NCBI RefSeq assembly: GCF_036488675.1
Contig: NZ_CP133148.1
Coordinates: 3,965,001 to 4,029,000 of the forward strand
Direction: 5' to 3'
Origin: Sinorhizobium chiapasense
Lineage (GTDB): Bacteria; Pseudomonadota; Alphaproteobacteria; Rhizobiales; Rhizobiaceae
DNA: 64,000 nt
A program made the position numbers and the translations under genes. The notes under the pieces were generated by a model that was not told the origin of the DNA, ran no database searches, and was given only the letters and a program-made list of their open reading frames with translations. Below are positions 19,439-28,018 of the stretch, piece after piece. Positions within the stretch are counted from its first letter, which is position 1. Each line of letters begins with the position of its first letter.

Positions 19439-21070
19439 GTGGCGCAACCCGACAAGAAATGGCTCGGAACATCGATCGACATCGACGGCTGCAGACAAAC
19501 CAAAGAGGCGTTGCGCGAGCGCGAGCGGGAGCTCTCGCAGCTGATCGACATGGTTCCGGGCCAACTCTGGCGATTGACGCCCGACGGCGAGCCAACCTTC
19601 TTCAACAGGCAGATGGTGGACTTTCTCGGCTTGGGCGTGGGGGACACGGACAGACCGGGCATGAGCCGACTGGATGCGTTCGTACAGGCCGTCGTCCATC
19701 CCGACGATGCCGCCAAGATGGCGGACGCGCTCGACCACTGCCTCGTCACCGGCGAGGACTTTTCCATGCGGCATCGCTTGCGCCGCGCCGACGGCGTCTA
19801 TCGCTGGATGTTGTGCCGCGCGGAGCCGATGCGGGATGAGGGCGGCCGCATCGTCCAGTGGTACGGCCTTTGTCACGACATTGACGATCAGATGCGCGCC
19901 GAAGAGGCGCTGCGGCGCAGCGAAGGGAAGCTTCGGGAGCTGATCGACGCCTTGCCGGTCCACATCTGGAGCTGGACGCCCAAAGGAAAGCTGTCGTACG
20001 TCAACAAGCGATGCCTGACCTATCTCGGCCTCTCCGAGGCGAACTTCGAGGATCTCGCAGGAGTGGTGCAAGAACTGGTTCATCCCGAAGACGCTTCTGA
20101 GGCGCAGCGGACGGCAGCGAACTGCATCAAGACCGGCGACGTCTTCCGTATGCGGTATCGCCGGCGTCGAAGAGATGGCGTCTATCGCTGGAGTGAGGGC
20201 AGGTGCGAGCCTTTGCGCGATCAGGACGGAAAGATCGTGCAATGGTACGGCGTTACTGTCGATATTGACGACGCCGTGCGCGCGCAGGAGGAGTTGCGCC
20301 ACGCCCGGGAAAATCTCGCCCGCGCGAGCCAGGCGGCGAGCCTTGCCGAACTCTCCGCGTCCATCGCGCACGAGGTCAGCCAGCCGTTGACGGCCGTGAT
20401 TACCTCCTCCAACGTCTGCCAGCGGTGGCTTACAGCGGAACCGCCAAACATCGAGCGGGCGCTGAAGACCCTGGAGCGCATCGCTCGCGCTGCAAATGCC
20501 GCGGCCGACGTCGTAGGCCGCGTCCGCGCCCTGTTCAGACAATCCGTGGAAACGAGGGACCCGATGGCGCTTGCAAGCCTCGTCGCGGAGGCGCGCGACC
20601 TCATGGCCGAGGAGGCCGCGCGCCGTCGAGTCCGCATCGATATCGAGGTCGAAAACGAGCTTCCGCCCGTCGTAGTCGATCGCATCCAGGTTCAGCAGGT
20701 TCTGATCAATCTCGTGCGCAACGGCCTGGAGGCAATGGAGTCCGCTGCAAGCGACAGGGTCCTTCGGATGTGCGTGCGGCGATTGGGGGGCGTGGTCCGG
20801 ACCGAAATCAGCGACCGCGGCCCGGGCATCGAGTTTCCCGACAGGATATTCGAGCCCTTCTTTACGACGAAGGGGCACGGCATGGGCATGGGGCTCGCGA
20901 TCTGCCGTTCGATCGTCGAGTCCCACGGCGGGCAATTATGGGCGGAGAACAACGAACCGCATGGAGCGACGTTCATCTTCGCGCTGCCGGTCGACGCGAC
21001 GATGGCGCCACTTTCTCAAGGCGGACCCGATAGCGTCGGGCGCCCTTCAGACGCAGAAAGGTCGCTGTAG
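19439..21070 (+). CDS. PAS-domain sensor histidine kinase
   Basis: A 543-residue soluble sensor kinase. GTG at 19439 is supported by GGAGG five bases before it. Residues 8-30 look like the tail of a PAS/PAC unit (WLGTSIDID...EALRERERE), so a first PAS domain seems to be missing at the N-terminus. Two complete PAS-PAC units follow (about 31-155 and 164-285). The phosphoacceptor His311 is in SIAHEVSQPLTAV, the N-box is LINLVRNGLEAM and the G-boxes are DRGPGIEF and GMGMGLAICRSIVESHGG. There are no membrane helices and no adjacent response regulator. The last 14 codons and the stop overlap a degenerate palindromic repeat. Confidence 0.9.
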   Translation: MAQPDKKWLGTSIDIDGCRQTKEALRERERELSQLIDMVPGQLWRLTPDGEPTFFNRQMVDFLGLGVGDTDRPGMSRLDAFVQAVVHPDDAAKMADALDHCLVTGEDFSMRHRLRRADGVYRWMLCRAEPMRDEGGRIVQWYGLCHDIDDQMRAEEALRRSEGKLRELIDALPVHIWSWTPKGKLSYVNKRCLTYLGLSEANFEDLAGVVQELVHPEDASEAQRTAANCIKTGDVFRMRYRRRRRDGVYRWSEGRCEPLRDQDGKIVQWYGVTVDIDDAVRAQEELRHARENLARASQAASLAELSASIAHEVSQPLTAVITSSNVCQRWLTAEPPNIERALKTLERIARAANAAADVVGRVRALFRQSVETRDPMALASLVAEARDLMAEEAARRRVRIDIEVENELPPVVVDRIQVQQVLINLVRNGLEAMESAASDRVLRMCVRRLGGVVRTEISDRGPGIEFPDRIFEPFFTTKGHGMGMGLAICRSIVESHGGQLWAENNEPHGATFIFALPVDATMAPLSQGGPDSVGRPSDAERSL

Positions 21071-21071
21071 C
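21029..21071. repeat. Degenerate copy of the CTACAGCG palindromic repeat
   Basis: CAGACGCAGAAAGGTCGCTGTAG matches the right half of the repeat seen intact at 49964-50006 and 53618-53661, and the left half is recognisable but decayed. It overlaps the 3' end of the histidine kinase gene, whose TAG stop lies inside the repeat. Confidence 0.45.
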
Positions 21072-21116
21072 ATCCCTGAGCCGGCTGCGATTTTAAGGAC
21101 ACCTTGAATAGACGTC

Positions 21117-21740
21117 CTAACCGTTGTGGCGAGGTCGGACTCCGTTCAGGAAGACCTCCACGGCGGAAGCGACCGCCTCCCGTGCCTCTTCGTCCGTCGG
21201 CGGCGGGCGGAGTGCAAGGATGACCTGAAGAAGGTTGTCGCGGATCATGCCGACAAAGTGCGCGGCCAGGCGCGGGCAATCGTCAGCCCGAATTTCCCCT
21301 CGTTCCCTGGCGAGTTCAAGGACCTCGGCAAGCCGGGACGTGGCCCGGCCCGGCCCCTGTTCATAGAACGCCTTCACAAGATCAGGGAAGCGATTGGCCT
21401 CGGTGATGGCGATTCGGTAAATGCCGATCAAGGTGGATGACATGTAAAGGCCCATGAGACGCTGACCAAACGCCGTAAGCGTCTCCTCCACGTCGCGTCC
21501 TTCGATTTCCTCGATGACCAGGGTCGACAGCAGCTTGTCTGCACTCTCGGCGACCAGGGCCGAGAACAGGCCCTCCTTGTTGCCGAATTCATTGTAGATG
21601 TTGCGCTTCGATCCGCCGGTACGTTCGATGATCGCGTCGATGCTCGTCGCTGCATAGCCTTGCTCGAAAAAGACCTCGGCCGCCGCTTGAAGAAGGGCTT
21701 TCCGGCGGTCTTTTACCCGCCCTGACTTTGCTTCAACCAC
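21117..21740 (-). CDS. TetR/AcrR-family transcriptional regulator
   Basis: A protein of about 207 residues with an N-terminal TetR helix-turn-helix (KALLQAAAEVFFEQGY and then IIERTGGSKRNIYNEFGNKEGLF). The C-terminal helical domain resembles the AcrR group (LRPPPTDEEAREAVASAVEVFLNG). GTG at 21740 is chosen because GGGAGGGA precedes it at good distance; an ATG at 21770 is possible. The palindrome at 21778-21793 lies just upstream, so it probably represses itself; the same site pattern lies before the histidine kinase. It is convergent with that kinase. Confidence 0.88.
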   Translation of the reverse strand: MVEAKSGRVKDRRKALLQAAAEVFFEQGYAATSIDAIIERTGGSKRNIYNEFGNKEGLFSALVAESADKLLSTLVIEEIEGRDVEETLTAFGQRLMGLYMSSTLIGIYRIAITEANRFPDLVKAFYEQGPGRATSRLAEVLELARERGEIRADDCPRLAAHFVGMIRDNLLQVILALRPPPTDEEAREAVASAVEVFLNGVRPRHNG

Positions 21741-21777
21741 AGATTTAAATCCCTCCCAATGATGCACCATTGTGAGT

Positions 21778-21793
21778 GGTAATGCGAATTACC
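21778..21793. promoter_or_regulatory. Candidate TetR autoregulatory operator
   Basis: GGTAATGCGAATTACC is a palindrome with perfect 6-bp arms immediately upstream of the tetR-type gene. It matches the two sites before the histidine kinase (GGTAAC-N4-ATTACC). Confidence 0.65.
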
Positions 21794-21832
21794 GTCTATG
21801 TCAATGGTGACAGTCAATCGACACGAGCTCGA

Positions 21833-22831
21833 CTAGATGTAGCTCCTGATGGCGGTCAGGATTTTTGCATCCAAAGTGATGAAGTCAGCACCGTTTTTCG
21901 CCGCCGGGGATGATCTTCGGCCCGGAATATAAACGCCGAACTGCTCGAGGCGCTTGACCTGTCCGGCGACGCGAGCGCCGAAGTCCTCTCCGATCGCGTC
22001 CGGCGACAGCGTGACAATGCTCAAGCCGGTACCAGGACACTCGGTTCCGGATCTGAAGTCTGGCGCGTCGAGTGACCAGGACGCGCCCGACAGGCCCGCC
22101 GCCAGGATCTCGACCATCAAAGCAATGTTGGCTCCTCGAGGCCCGCCAAAGGCGAGCAACGCGCCTCGCAGCGCCTTGTTCGGATCGATGGTGACTTCGC
22201 CGTTTTCATCGGTGGCCCATCCCTCGGGAATAGTGCGCCCCTCTGAAGCAGCCCGGACGATGTTGACAAACGCCGTTGCGCTCGACGACTGGTCGATGAC
22301 CAGCGGTCGCTCTGATCCCGACAGCGGAACACCGAAGGCCAGCGGATTGGTGCCGTAGACAGCCTTTGCTCCCGGCGTCGCAGCCACCACCGCAGGACTG
22401 TTGGCCACCGCAAGCGAGACCAGCCCATCGAAGGCCAGGCGCCTGACGTAGTATCCCAATTCTCCTGCCGTATAGCTGTTCTTCTGTGTGAAGATTGCCG
22501 CGCCGAAGGTGCGGGCGCGGTTGACGAGATCCTCAAAAACGAGGTCGAAGCCGAGCTGGGCGATTCCTCCATTGGCATCCGAGTGAATAAGGGCCGGAAG
22601 CCGATGCACGATGCGGGGGCTGGCACTCCCGTCAATGCGGCCCTCTCGGAAGCTCTGCAGGTAGTCCAGGAAATGTGGAAACCCCAGTTCCTCGCGGCCG
22701 ACCTCGATGGCAGACAGCGTCGCGTCCACGAGCGACTTCGTCATCAAATGGCTGGCACCTGCGGACAGGCAGGCTTCGGTCGCGAGCGACCGGGCCTCGG
22801 CAACGGACAACGTGATCCTCTCGACTGTCAT
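21833..22831 (-). CDS. Ldh_2-family NAD(P)H-dependent oxidoreductase, possible cyclic-imine reductase
   Basis: A 332-residue protein of the malate/L-lactate dehydrogenase type 2 family (YbiC, ureidoglycolate dehydrogenase, and delta1-piperideine-2-carboxylate/delta1-pyrroline-2-carboxylate reductases). Family blocks seen are the AAIFTQKNSYTAGELGYYV segment, VANSPAVVAATPGAKAVYGTNPLAFGVP, and GGPRGANIALMVEILAAGLSG. The ATG overlaps the stop of the upstream demethylase gene (TAATG), so the two are translationally coupled. Among family activities, reduction of a cyclic imine derived from proline or pipecolate fits the neighbours best, but that is inference. It is the last gene of the minus-strand betaine operon. 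Confidence 0.85.
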   Translation of the reverse strand: MTVERITLSVAEARSLATEACLSAGASHLMTKSLVDATLSAIEVGREELGFPHFLDYLQSFREGRIDGSASPRIVHRLPALIHSDANGGIAQLGFDLVFEDLVNRARTFGAAIFTQKNSYTAGELGYYVRRLAFDGLVSLAVANSPAVVAATPGAKAVYGTNPLAFGVPLSGSERPLVIDQSSSATAFVNIVRAASEGRTIPEGWATDENGEVTIDPNKALRGALLAFGGPRGANIALMVEILAAGLSGASWSLDAPDFRSGTECPGTGLSIVTLSPDAIGEDFGARVAGQVKRLEQFGVYIPGRRSSPAAKNGADFITLDAKILTAIRSYI

Positions 22832-24816
22832 TAGAGCTCCAATGCAACCTTCCTGCCTTCATAGAAGGCATAAGGCGCCTGTCGTGGGGCCGCGCAATCT
22901 CCGATTTGATGGAACGCCAGATCCTGACCCTCCAGATCTTGGGCCAGCCAGTTGGCCGACATATTTGTCGTGGCGAGGACGAGACAGTCTCCCGCGACGA
23001 AGGATTGTTGCCCGGTATTGTGGTCGACAACCGTTGCGCCGTTCCCGTGCCATTCGGCGACGCTGACTTCGAGCAGCCAGTTGACGTTGAGCCTGCTCAA
23101 GATTCGCCGAAGCGGCACGTCGGCCGTCGTTCGCTGGAGTTCCTTGCCGACGAACGGGTCCGGCGAGAGAATGGTCACCTCGTGGCCGTCCTCGGCAAGC
23201 TTCCAGGCCGTGCCGCAGCCCCGCCAGCCACCGCCTTCGTCGAGGAGCAGAACGCGCTTTCCGGGTCTTGCTTGACGCGCCATGACGGCCTCGACGGTGA
23301 ACACGTTGCCTTTCTCCATTCCAGGCAGTGTCTCGACCGCGGGCAGGGCCTTCTGAAACCCGGTTTCCGGTGAAAAGGAGCCTGTCGCAAGGATGACGGA
23401 ATCGGCCCCGTAGTCCGAAATCTCCGATGCCTCGAGATAACAGTTGAGACGCACCTCGACCTTCAGCTTGTCCAGTTGGCGTTCATACCACTGAATGAGA
23501 TCGAGGATCTGCCCGCGACGCGGCTGCATTCCGGCGAGCAGGAAGTTGCCGCCGAGCCGGCTCGAGGCTTCCACAAGGGTAACCCTATGCCCTCTCTCCG
23601 CCGCGACCCGCGCGGCCTCCAACCCTGCCGGCCCACCGCCCACGACCAGGATCTTCTTCGGTTCGGCAGTCCGGGTAAAACGGTCGCCGCCCCATTCAAA
23701 CTCCCGTCCGGCGGACGGGTTGATGAGACAGCTTATCCAGTAGTCGCGCGAGCGTCGGCCCCAACACATCTGATTGCAGGAAATGCATCCCCTGATGTCG
23801 TCCGGGCGATCGTCGCTTGCCTTTCGAGCGAGATGCGGATCGGCGATCTGGCCGCGGACGATGGACACCAGGTCCGCCGCACCTTCACCGAGTACGGTCT
23901 CGGCATTTTCCGGCGTTCTGATATGACTCTCGGCAATAACCAGCGCCTTCTTCACGGTCCGCTTGAGCGTCGCCGAGAGGTCGGCTCCGAGTTTTTCGGG
24001 GTAGAGGAAGGTGGGCATCAGCTTATGGAAGTCCAGGTAACCGCCGGACCCGCACGTGACGTAGTCGATCAGCCCGAGCTCGTCATGGATGCCGACGATC
24101 GCGGCAAGCTCCTCCCTGGAGAGCGCGACGCTGTAATCTGGCTCGTCGCTGACAGCGAGTCCGACGATGAAATCAGGCCCGCAGATCGCCCGGATCCGAG
24201 TTAGGATCTCTCGTGACATTCGCGTGCGGTTTTCCAAAGAGCCGCCCCAATCGTCGTCCCGGCGGTTCGACCACGGCGTCCAGAATTGATCGACCATGCC
24301 GAGGTAGGCGGCCCAGACCTCGACGCCGTCGAAACCCGCCTCCTGGCAGCGGCGTGCCGCCTGGACGAAGCCGTCGACCGTTTCCCAGATTTCCGCCTCG
24401 CTCATCGGATGCGAGCCATCGCTGTCATGATAGCTCGGAAGACCTGACGGCGACCAATGCGGGTGATAGGAATTGTCCGAATCGCCGTGAGCGCCGACAT
24501 GATAGAGCTGCTGGATGGCGACAGCGCCATTGTCCTTGATGGCGGCGGAAACCTTTCTGAAATGCGGGATCACGCTGTCGTCCGAGGGGCGAAAGTTCCC
24601 ACGCGTCAGCACGGCGGCGGGATGGACCGGCATGGGTTCCACAACGATCATGGCTGCCCCGCCGATCGCCCGCTCGGCGTAGTACGCCGCATGCCGCTCG
24701 GTCGGAAGGCCGCCTTCGGCCATGTTCGCCGTATGGGCTCCGAAGACGATCCTGTTTCTCAAGGTGCGCCCACCCAGTTTGATGGGGGAGGACAGGTGCG
24801 GGAAGAGCTTGGACAT
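22831..24816 (-). CDS. FMN/FAD/4Fe-4S demethylase of the NADH:flavin oxidoreductase family (StcD/TMADH-like)
   Basis: A 661-residue protein. The N-terminal 370 residues form an old-yellow-enzyme TIM barrel (LRNRIVFGAHTANMAEGG; DGVEVWAAY; WGGSLENRTR). A four-cysteine iron-sulphur site follows (CISCNQMC and a fourth Cys in WISCLINPSAG), then an FAD/NAD half with ILVVGGGPAGLEAARVAAERGH. This is the layout of trimethylamine dehydrogenase, N-methylproline demethylase and dimethylglycine dehydrogenase DgcA. The start at 24816 is supported by GGAGA six bases upstream. It sits between a betaine ABC importer and the Ldh_2 enzyme. I infer oxidative N-demethylation of an imported tertiary amine. A second family member is divergent at 29605. 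Confidence 0.88.
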   Translation of the reverse strand: MSKLFPHLSSPIKLGGRTLRNRIVFGAHTANMAEGGLPTERHAAYYAERAIGGAAMIVVEPMPVHPAAVLTRGNFRPSDDSVIPHFRKVSAAIKDNGAVAIQQLYHVGAHGDSDNSYHPHWSPSGLPSYHDSDGSHPMSEAEIWETVDGFVQAARRCQEAGFDGVEVWAAYLGMVDQFWTPWSNRRDDDWGGSLENRTRMSREILTRIRAICGPDFIVGLAVSDEPDYSVALSREELAAIVGIHDELGLIDYVTCGSGGYLDFHKLMPTFLYPEKLGADLSATLKRTVKKALVIAESHIRTPENAETVLGEGAADLVSIVRGQIADPHLARKASDDRPDDIRGCISCNQMCWGRRSRDYWISCLINPSAGREFEWGGDRFTRTAEPKKILVVGGGPAGLEAARVAAERGHRVTLVEASSRLGGNFLLAGMQPRRGQILDLIQWYERQLDKLKVEVRLNCYLEASEISDYGADSVILATGSFSPETGFQKALPAVETLPGMEKGNVFTVEAVMARQARPGKRVLLLDEGGGWRGCGTAWKLAEDGHEVTILSPDPFVGKELQRTTADVPLRRILSRLNVNWLLEVSVAEWHGNGATVVDHNTGQQSFVAGDCLVLATTNMSANWLAQDLEGQDLAFHQIGDCAAPRQAPYAFYEGRKVALEL

Positions 24817-24886
24817 CAGGATTCTCCGGCAATGGGAATGGGAGGCGCGCTGGTCTTCGCGTCGGGTCTTGCGAGTGCTTGCCGGC

Positions 24887-25966
24887 CTACAAAGCCCTCG
24901 CCACAGAGCCGCCGTCCTGGGACGCCGCGCTATGGGAGTTGACCATCGCACCTGCAAGCTGGCGCAGGTTGACCGTCCCGATCGGTTTTCCAGTGGGGCC
25001 AACGACGGCGACATCGCCATCGGGGCCTTCGGCTATCACGCGCATGGCATCCTCGATGGTGGTTCCGGCCGGGATCGTGATGGCGCTCGGTGAAAAGCCC
25101 ACCCGTGGAGGCACCATGACAGCCTCGACGTGGACGACGCGTCCGCGATTGACCTCCTTGACGAAGTTCGCGACGTAATCATCGGCGGGCTTGAGCACGA
25201 TGTCCTGGCTGGTGCCCTGCTGGATGACTTCGCCATCGCGCAGGATGGCGATCTGGTCGCCCAGCCTGAGTGCCTCGTCGAGATCGTGGGTGATGAAGAC
25301 GATGGTCTTCCGGATCTCCTTCTGCAGGTCGAGAAGGACCGTCTGCATATCCATGCGGATCAGCGGATCGAGAGCCGAATAGGCCTCGTCCATGAGGAGC
25401 ACCGGTGCATCGTTGGCAAGCGCGCGTGCCAGACCGACGCGCTGCTGCATGCCGCCCGAAAGCTGGTTGGGGTACTTGCTCTCGAAGCCTTTCAGCCCGA
25501 CCCGCTCGATCCAGCGCATGGCGACGTCGACCGCCTTCGCGCGCTCAATGCCCTGGACCTCGAGACCATAGAGCGTGTTGTCGACGACGTTGCGATGGGG
25601 AAGAAGCGCAAACTTCTGGAACACCATCGCGGTCTGGTGCCTGCGAAACTCCCGCAGTTCGGGCTCGTTCATTTTCACGACATCGACCCCGTTCACCAGC
25701 ACCTCGCCGGCGGTCGGATCGATCAGGCGGTTGATGTGCCGGATCAGCGTCGACTTTCCCGAACCGGACAGGCCCATGATGACCTGAATGCAGCCCGAGG
25801 GCATCTCGATGTTGATGTCCTTCAGGCCCAGCACGTGGCCGAACTTCTCGTTCAACTCGGTCTTCGAGAGGCCATTTCTGACAGCCTCGACATGGGTTGC
25901 AGCGCTCGATCCGAAAATCTTGTAAAGGTTGCGGATCTTGATGCCGTCGAAATGGTGATCAGCCAT
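24887..25966 (-). CDS. Glycine betaine/proline-type ABC transporter ATPase
   Basis: A 359-residue ProV/OpuAA-type ATPase. The N-terminal KIFG...AVRNGLSKTEL extension is typical of quaternary-amine importers. Walker A is GLSGSGKS, signature LSGGMQQR, Walker B APVLLMDEAYSALDP, and the C-terminal 80 residues are a CBS-like regulatory part. The ATG at 25966 has GGGAGA upstream and overlaps the end of the permease gene by 8 bp. With the permease and binding protein upstream it forms the first of two betaine-type importers in the window. Confidence 0.94.
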   Translation of the reverse strand: MADHHFDGIKIRNLYKIFGSSAATHVEAVRNGLSKTELNEKFGHVLGLKDINIEMPSGCIQVIMGLSGSGKSTLIRHINRLIDPTAGEVLVNGVDVVKMNEPELREFRRHQTAMVFQKFALLPHRNVVDNTLYGLEVQGIERAKAVDVAMRWIERVGLKGFESKYPNQLSGGMQQRVGLARALANDAPVLLMDEAYSALDPLIRMDMQTVLLDLQKEIRKTIVFITHDLDEALRLGDQIAILRDGEVIQQGTSQDIVLKPADDYVANFVKEVNRGRVVHVEAVMVPPRVGFSPSAITIPAGTTIEDAMRVIAEGPDGDVAVVGPTGKPIGTVNLRQLAGAMVNSHSAASQDGGSVARAL

Positions 25967-26840
25967 GGACGATCTCCCGGTGCTTCTGGAGCCGCTTGCC
26001 ATAGGCCTGGCTGACCCGGTCGAAGATGATGGCGATGCCGACGATGGCAACGCCGTTGAAGATACCGAGTGTGAAATACTGGTTGGCAATCGCCTTCAGA
26101 ACCGGCTGGCCGAGGCCCTGGACACCGATCATCGAAGCGATGACGACCATCGCGAGCGCCATCATGATGGTCTGGTTGATGCCGGCCATTATGGTCGGCA
26201 GCGCCAGCGGCAATTGCACGTTCTTAAGCTTCTGCCAGCTCGACGAGCCGAAGGCGTCGGCGGCCTCGAGGACGTCCTTGTCGACCAGCCGAATGCCGAG
26301 ATCGGTGAGGCGGATCATCGGCGGGATGGCGTAGATGACCACCGCGATCAGCCCTGGAACCTTGCCGATGCCGAGCAGCATAACCACGGGAATGAGATAG
26401 ACGAAACTCGGCATCGTCTGCATGACGTCGAGCACCGGATTGACCAGCCGCTGCAGCCGGTCGGAACGGGACATCAGGATCGGGATGCCGATTGCGATCG
26501 ACAGAAGAGTGCAGACGAAGATCATCGAGATCGTCCGCATCGTGTCGTCCCACATGTCGAAGTAGCCGATCGCCAGCAATGTGACGAGGCAGCCAAGCAC
26601 CACTTTCCAGTTTCTGCTCGCGCCCCAGGCGATCCCCAGGACGATCAGCGTGATGATCGGCCAGGGCGTCTGCGTCATGAAGCGTTCGGAAGCGATCAGG
26701 AAGTGCTGCAAGGGCGAGAAGAAGCCCTCGATCGCATCACCGTACGCGCGCGTGAATGCCCGGAATCCCTCGTCGATCGCCTTCTTCAGATTGCGCAGGG
26801 AGTCGTCGTTCATGTGCGGGAATTCGTAAAACCAGTCCAT
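25959..26840 (-). CDS. Glycine betaine/proline-type ABC transporter permease
   Basis: A 293-residue ProW-like inner-membrane protein. A long N-terminal part precedes the helices, and the permease loop reads LLGIGKVPGLIAVVIYAIPPMIRLTDLGIR and later AADAFGSSSWQKLKNVQLPLALPTIMAGINQTI, the hallmark of this family. This importer has only one permease gene, so the channel would be a homodimer. It lies between the binding-protein gene (96 bp upstream, with a strong hairpin) and the ATPase gene (8-bp overlap). Confidence 0.94.
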   Translation of the reverse strand: MDWFYEFPHMNDDSLRNLKKAIDEGFRAFTRAYGDAIEGFFSPLQHFLIASERFMTQTPWPIITLIVLGIAWGASRNWKVVLGCLVTLLAIGYFDMWDDTMRTISMIFVCTLLSIAIGIPILMSRSDRLQRLVNPVLDVMQTMPSFVYLIPVVMLLGIGKVPGLIAVVIYAIPPMIRLTDLGIRLVDKDVLEAADAFGSSSWQKLKNVQLPLALPTIMAGINQTIMMALAMVVIASMIGVQGLGQPVLKAIANQYFTLGIFNGVAIVGIAIIFDRVSQAYGKRLQKHREIVHG

Positions 26841-26901
26841 TCGGTTCCCCTTTTTGAAGAAGCCGGCACACGTCTTTTTCTCATTTTTCGGCTGGATGAG
26901 C

Positions 26902-26923
26902 GCGGCGCGCCGTTGCGCGCCGC
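26902..26923. other. Strong hairpin between binding-protein and permease genes
   Basis: GCGGCGCGC-CGTT-GCGCGCCGC is a perfect 9-bp stem just downstream of the binding-protein stop codon, without a U-run on the minus strand. Such hairpins after binding-protein genes usually stabilise the upstream mRNA and lower expression of the permease and ATPase. Confidence 0.6.
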
Positions 26924-26936
26924 AGGTTGAGGTCTA

Positions 26937-27938
26937 TCAGAGCGCCGCCTTGATCTTCTCGGCGGCCTCCGGAGAGACCCACTTCGTCCAGAGGTCCTCG
27001 TTCTCCTCGAGGAAGTGCTTGGCGCCTTCTTCGCCGCTCGCCTGGTTGTCCGTCATCCAGGCCATCAGCTTGCTGACGGTGTCGTTGCTCCAGGACCGTT
27101 TGTTCAGGTAGTCCATGACCTCCGGACCAGCCTTCTCCGAGAAGGGCTTGGCCACCAGCGTCACGATGGTGTCGACCGGCCACGCGGTTGGCTTCGGGTC
27201 AGGGCAATCGGCCACGGTAACGCACCGCTTCCACTCCGCTGAGTCTTCCGCAACGCCTGGTTCCAGCTTGACCATCTGATATTTGCCAAGCAGCGCGGTT
27301 GGTGCCCAATAGTAGCCGACCCAGGCTTCCTTGGACTCGTATGCCTTGGCGATAGAGCCGTCCAAGCCGGCGGCAGAACCGGTGTCGACGAGCTTGAATC
27401 CGGCTTTCTCGGCATCGAACGCCTTGAAGAGCTGAGAAGTGACGACGGTGCCGCCCCAGCCCTGGGGGCCATTGAAGATCGCACCCTTCTTGGGGTCTTC
27501 CGGATCGGGAAACAGGTCCGGGTGCTTCAACATGTCGGGAATTGTCTTGATGTCCGGATGGGCATCCGCGAAATATTTCGGGATCCACCAGCCTTGCACG
27601 CCGCCATCAGGCAGCGGAGAGCCGACCTTGATGATACGGCCTTCTTCCGTTCCCTTCTTGACAACGTCCGGCAGCAGATCGATCCACGCCTCCGGCGCGA
27701 TATCCGGCTCGCCCTTTTCCGCCATGGAGGTGATCGTCGGCACGGTGTCGCCGATGGTGATTTCGGCGTCGCAGCCATAGCCCTCGTTCAATATGATCTT
27801 GTCGAGGTTGGAGAGCACTTCCGCGCTCTGCCAGTTCATGCTCGCGATTGTCAGCGATCCGCATTCCGCGGCGCTGCTGGCGGACGCGCCTCCCAGTACG
27901 CCCAGCATGAGGCAAGTCGATGCAAGTAGATACTTCAT
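26937..27938 (-). CDS. Glycine betaine/proline-type ABC transporter, substrate-binding protein
   Basis: A 333-residue exported binding protein of the OpuAC family. The ATG at 27938 has GGGAA upstream and starts a standard signal peptide (MKYLLASTCLMLGVLGGASASSAAE); earlier in-frame codons encode arginine-rich nonsense. The mature protein begins with LTIASMNWQSAE and contains several tryptophans spaced as in betaine-binding pockets (PEAWID, QGWW, GYYWAPT). Cysteine pairs near the start (ECGSL and GYGCDAE) and at KRCVTVADC could form disulphides. It leads the importer genes on the minus strand. Confidence 0.93.
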   Translation of the reverse strand: MKYLLASTCLMLGVLGGASASSAAECGSLTIASMNWQSAEVLSNLDKIILNEGYGCDAEITIGDTVPTITSMAEKGEPDIAPEAWIDLLPDVVKKGTEEGRIIKVGSPLPDGGVQGWWIPKYFADAHPDIKTIPDMLKHPDLFPDPEDPKKGAIFNGPQGWGGTVVTSQLFKAFDAEKAGFKLVDTGSAAGLDGSIAKAYESKEAWVGYYWAPTALLGKYQMVKLEPGVAEDSAEWKRCVTVADCPDPKPTAWPVDTIVTLVAKPFSEKAGPEVMDYLNKRSWSNDTVSKLMAWMTDNQASGEEGAKHFLEENEDLWTKWVSPEAAEKIKAAL

Positions 27939-28018
27939 TGCCGTTCCCTTTATTCTGGATTGTGGCGGCACAATAAGTTGGCGAAGCTGACCTGCCGCGA
28001 TCGTCGGCTTCGATCGAT

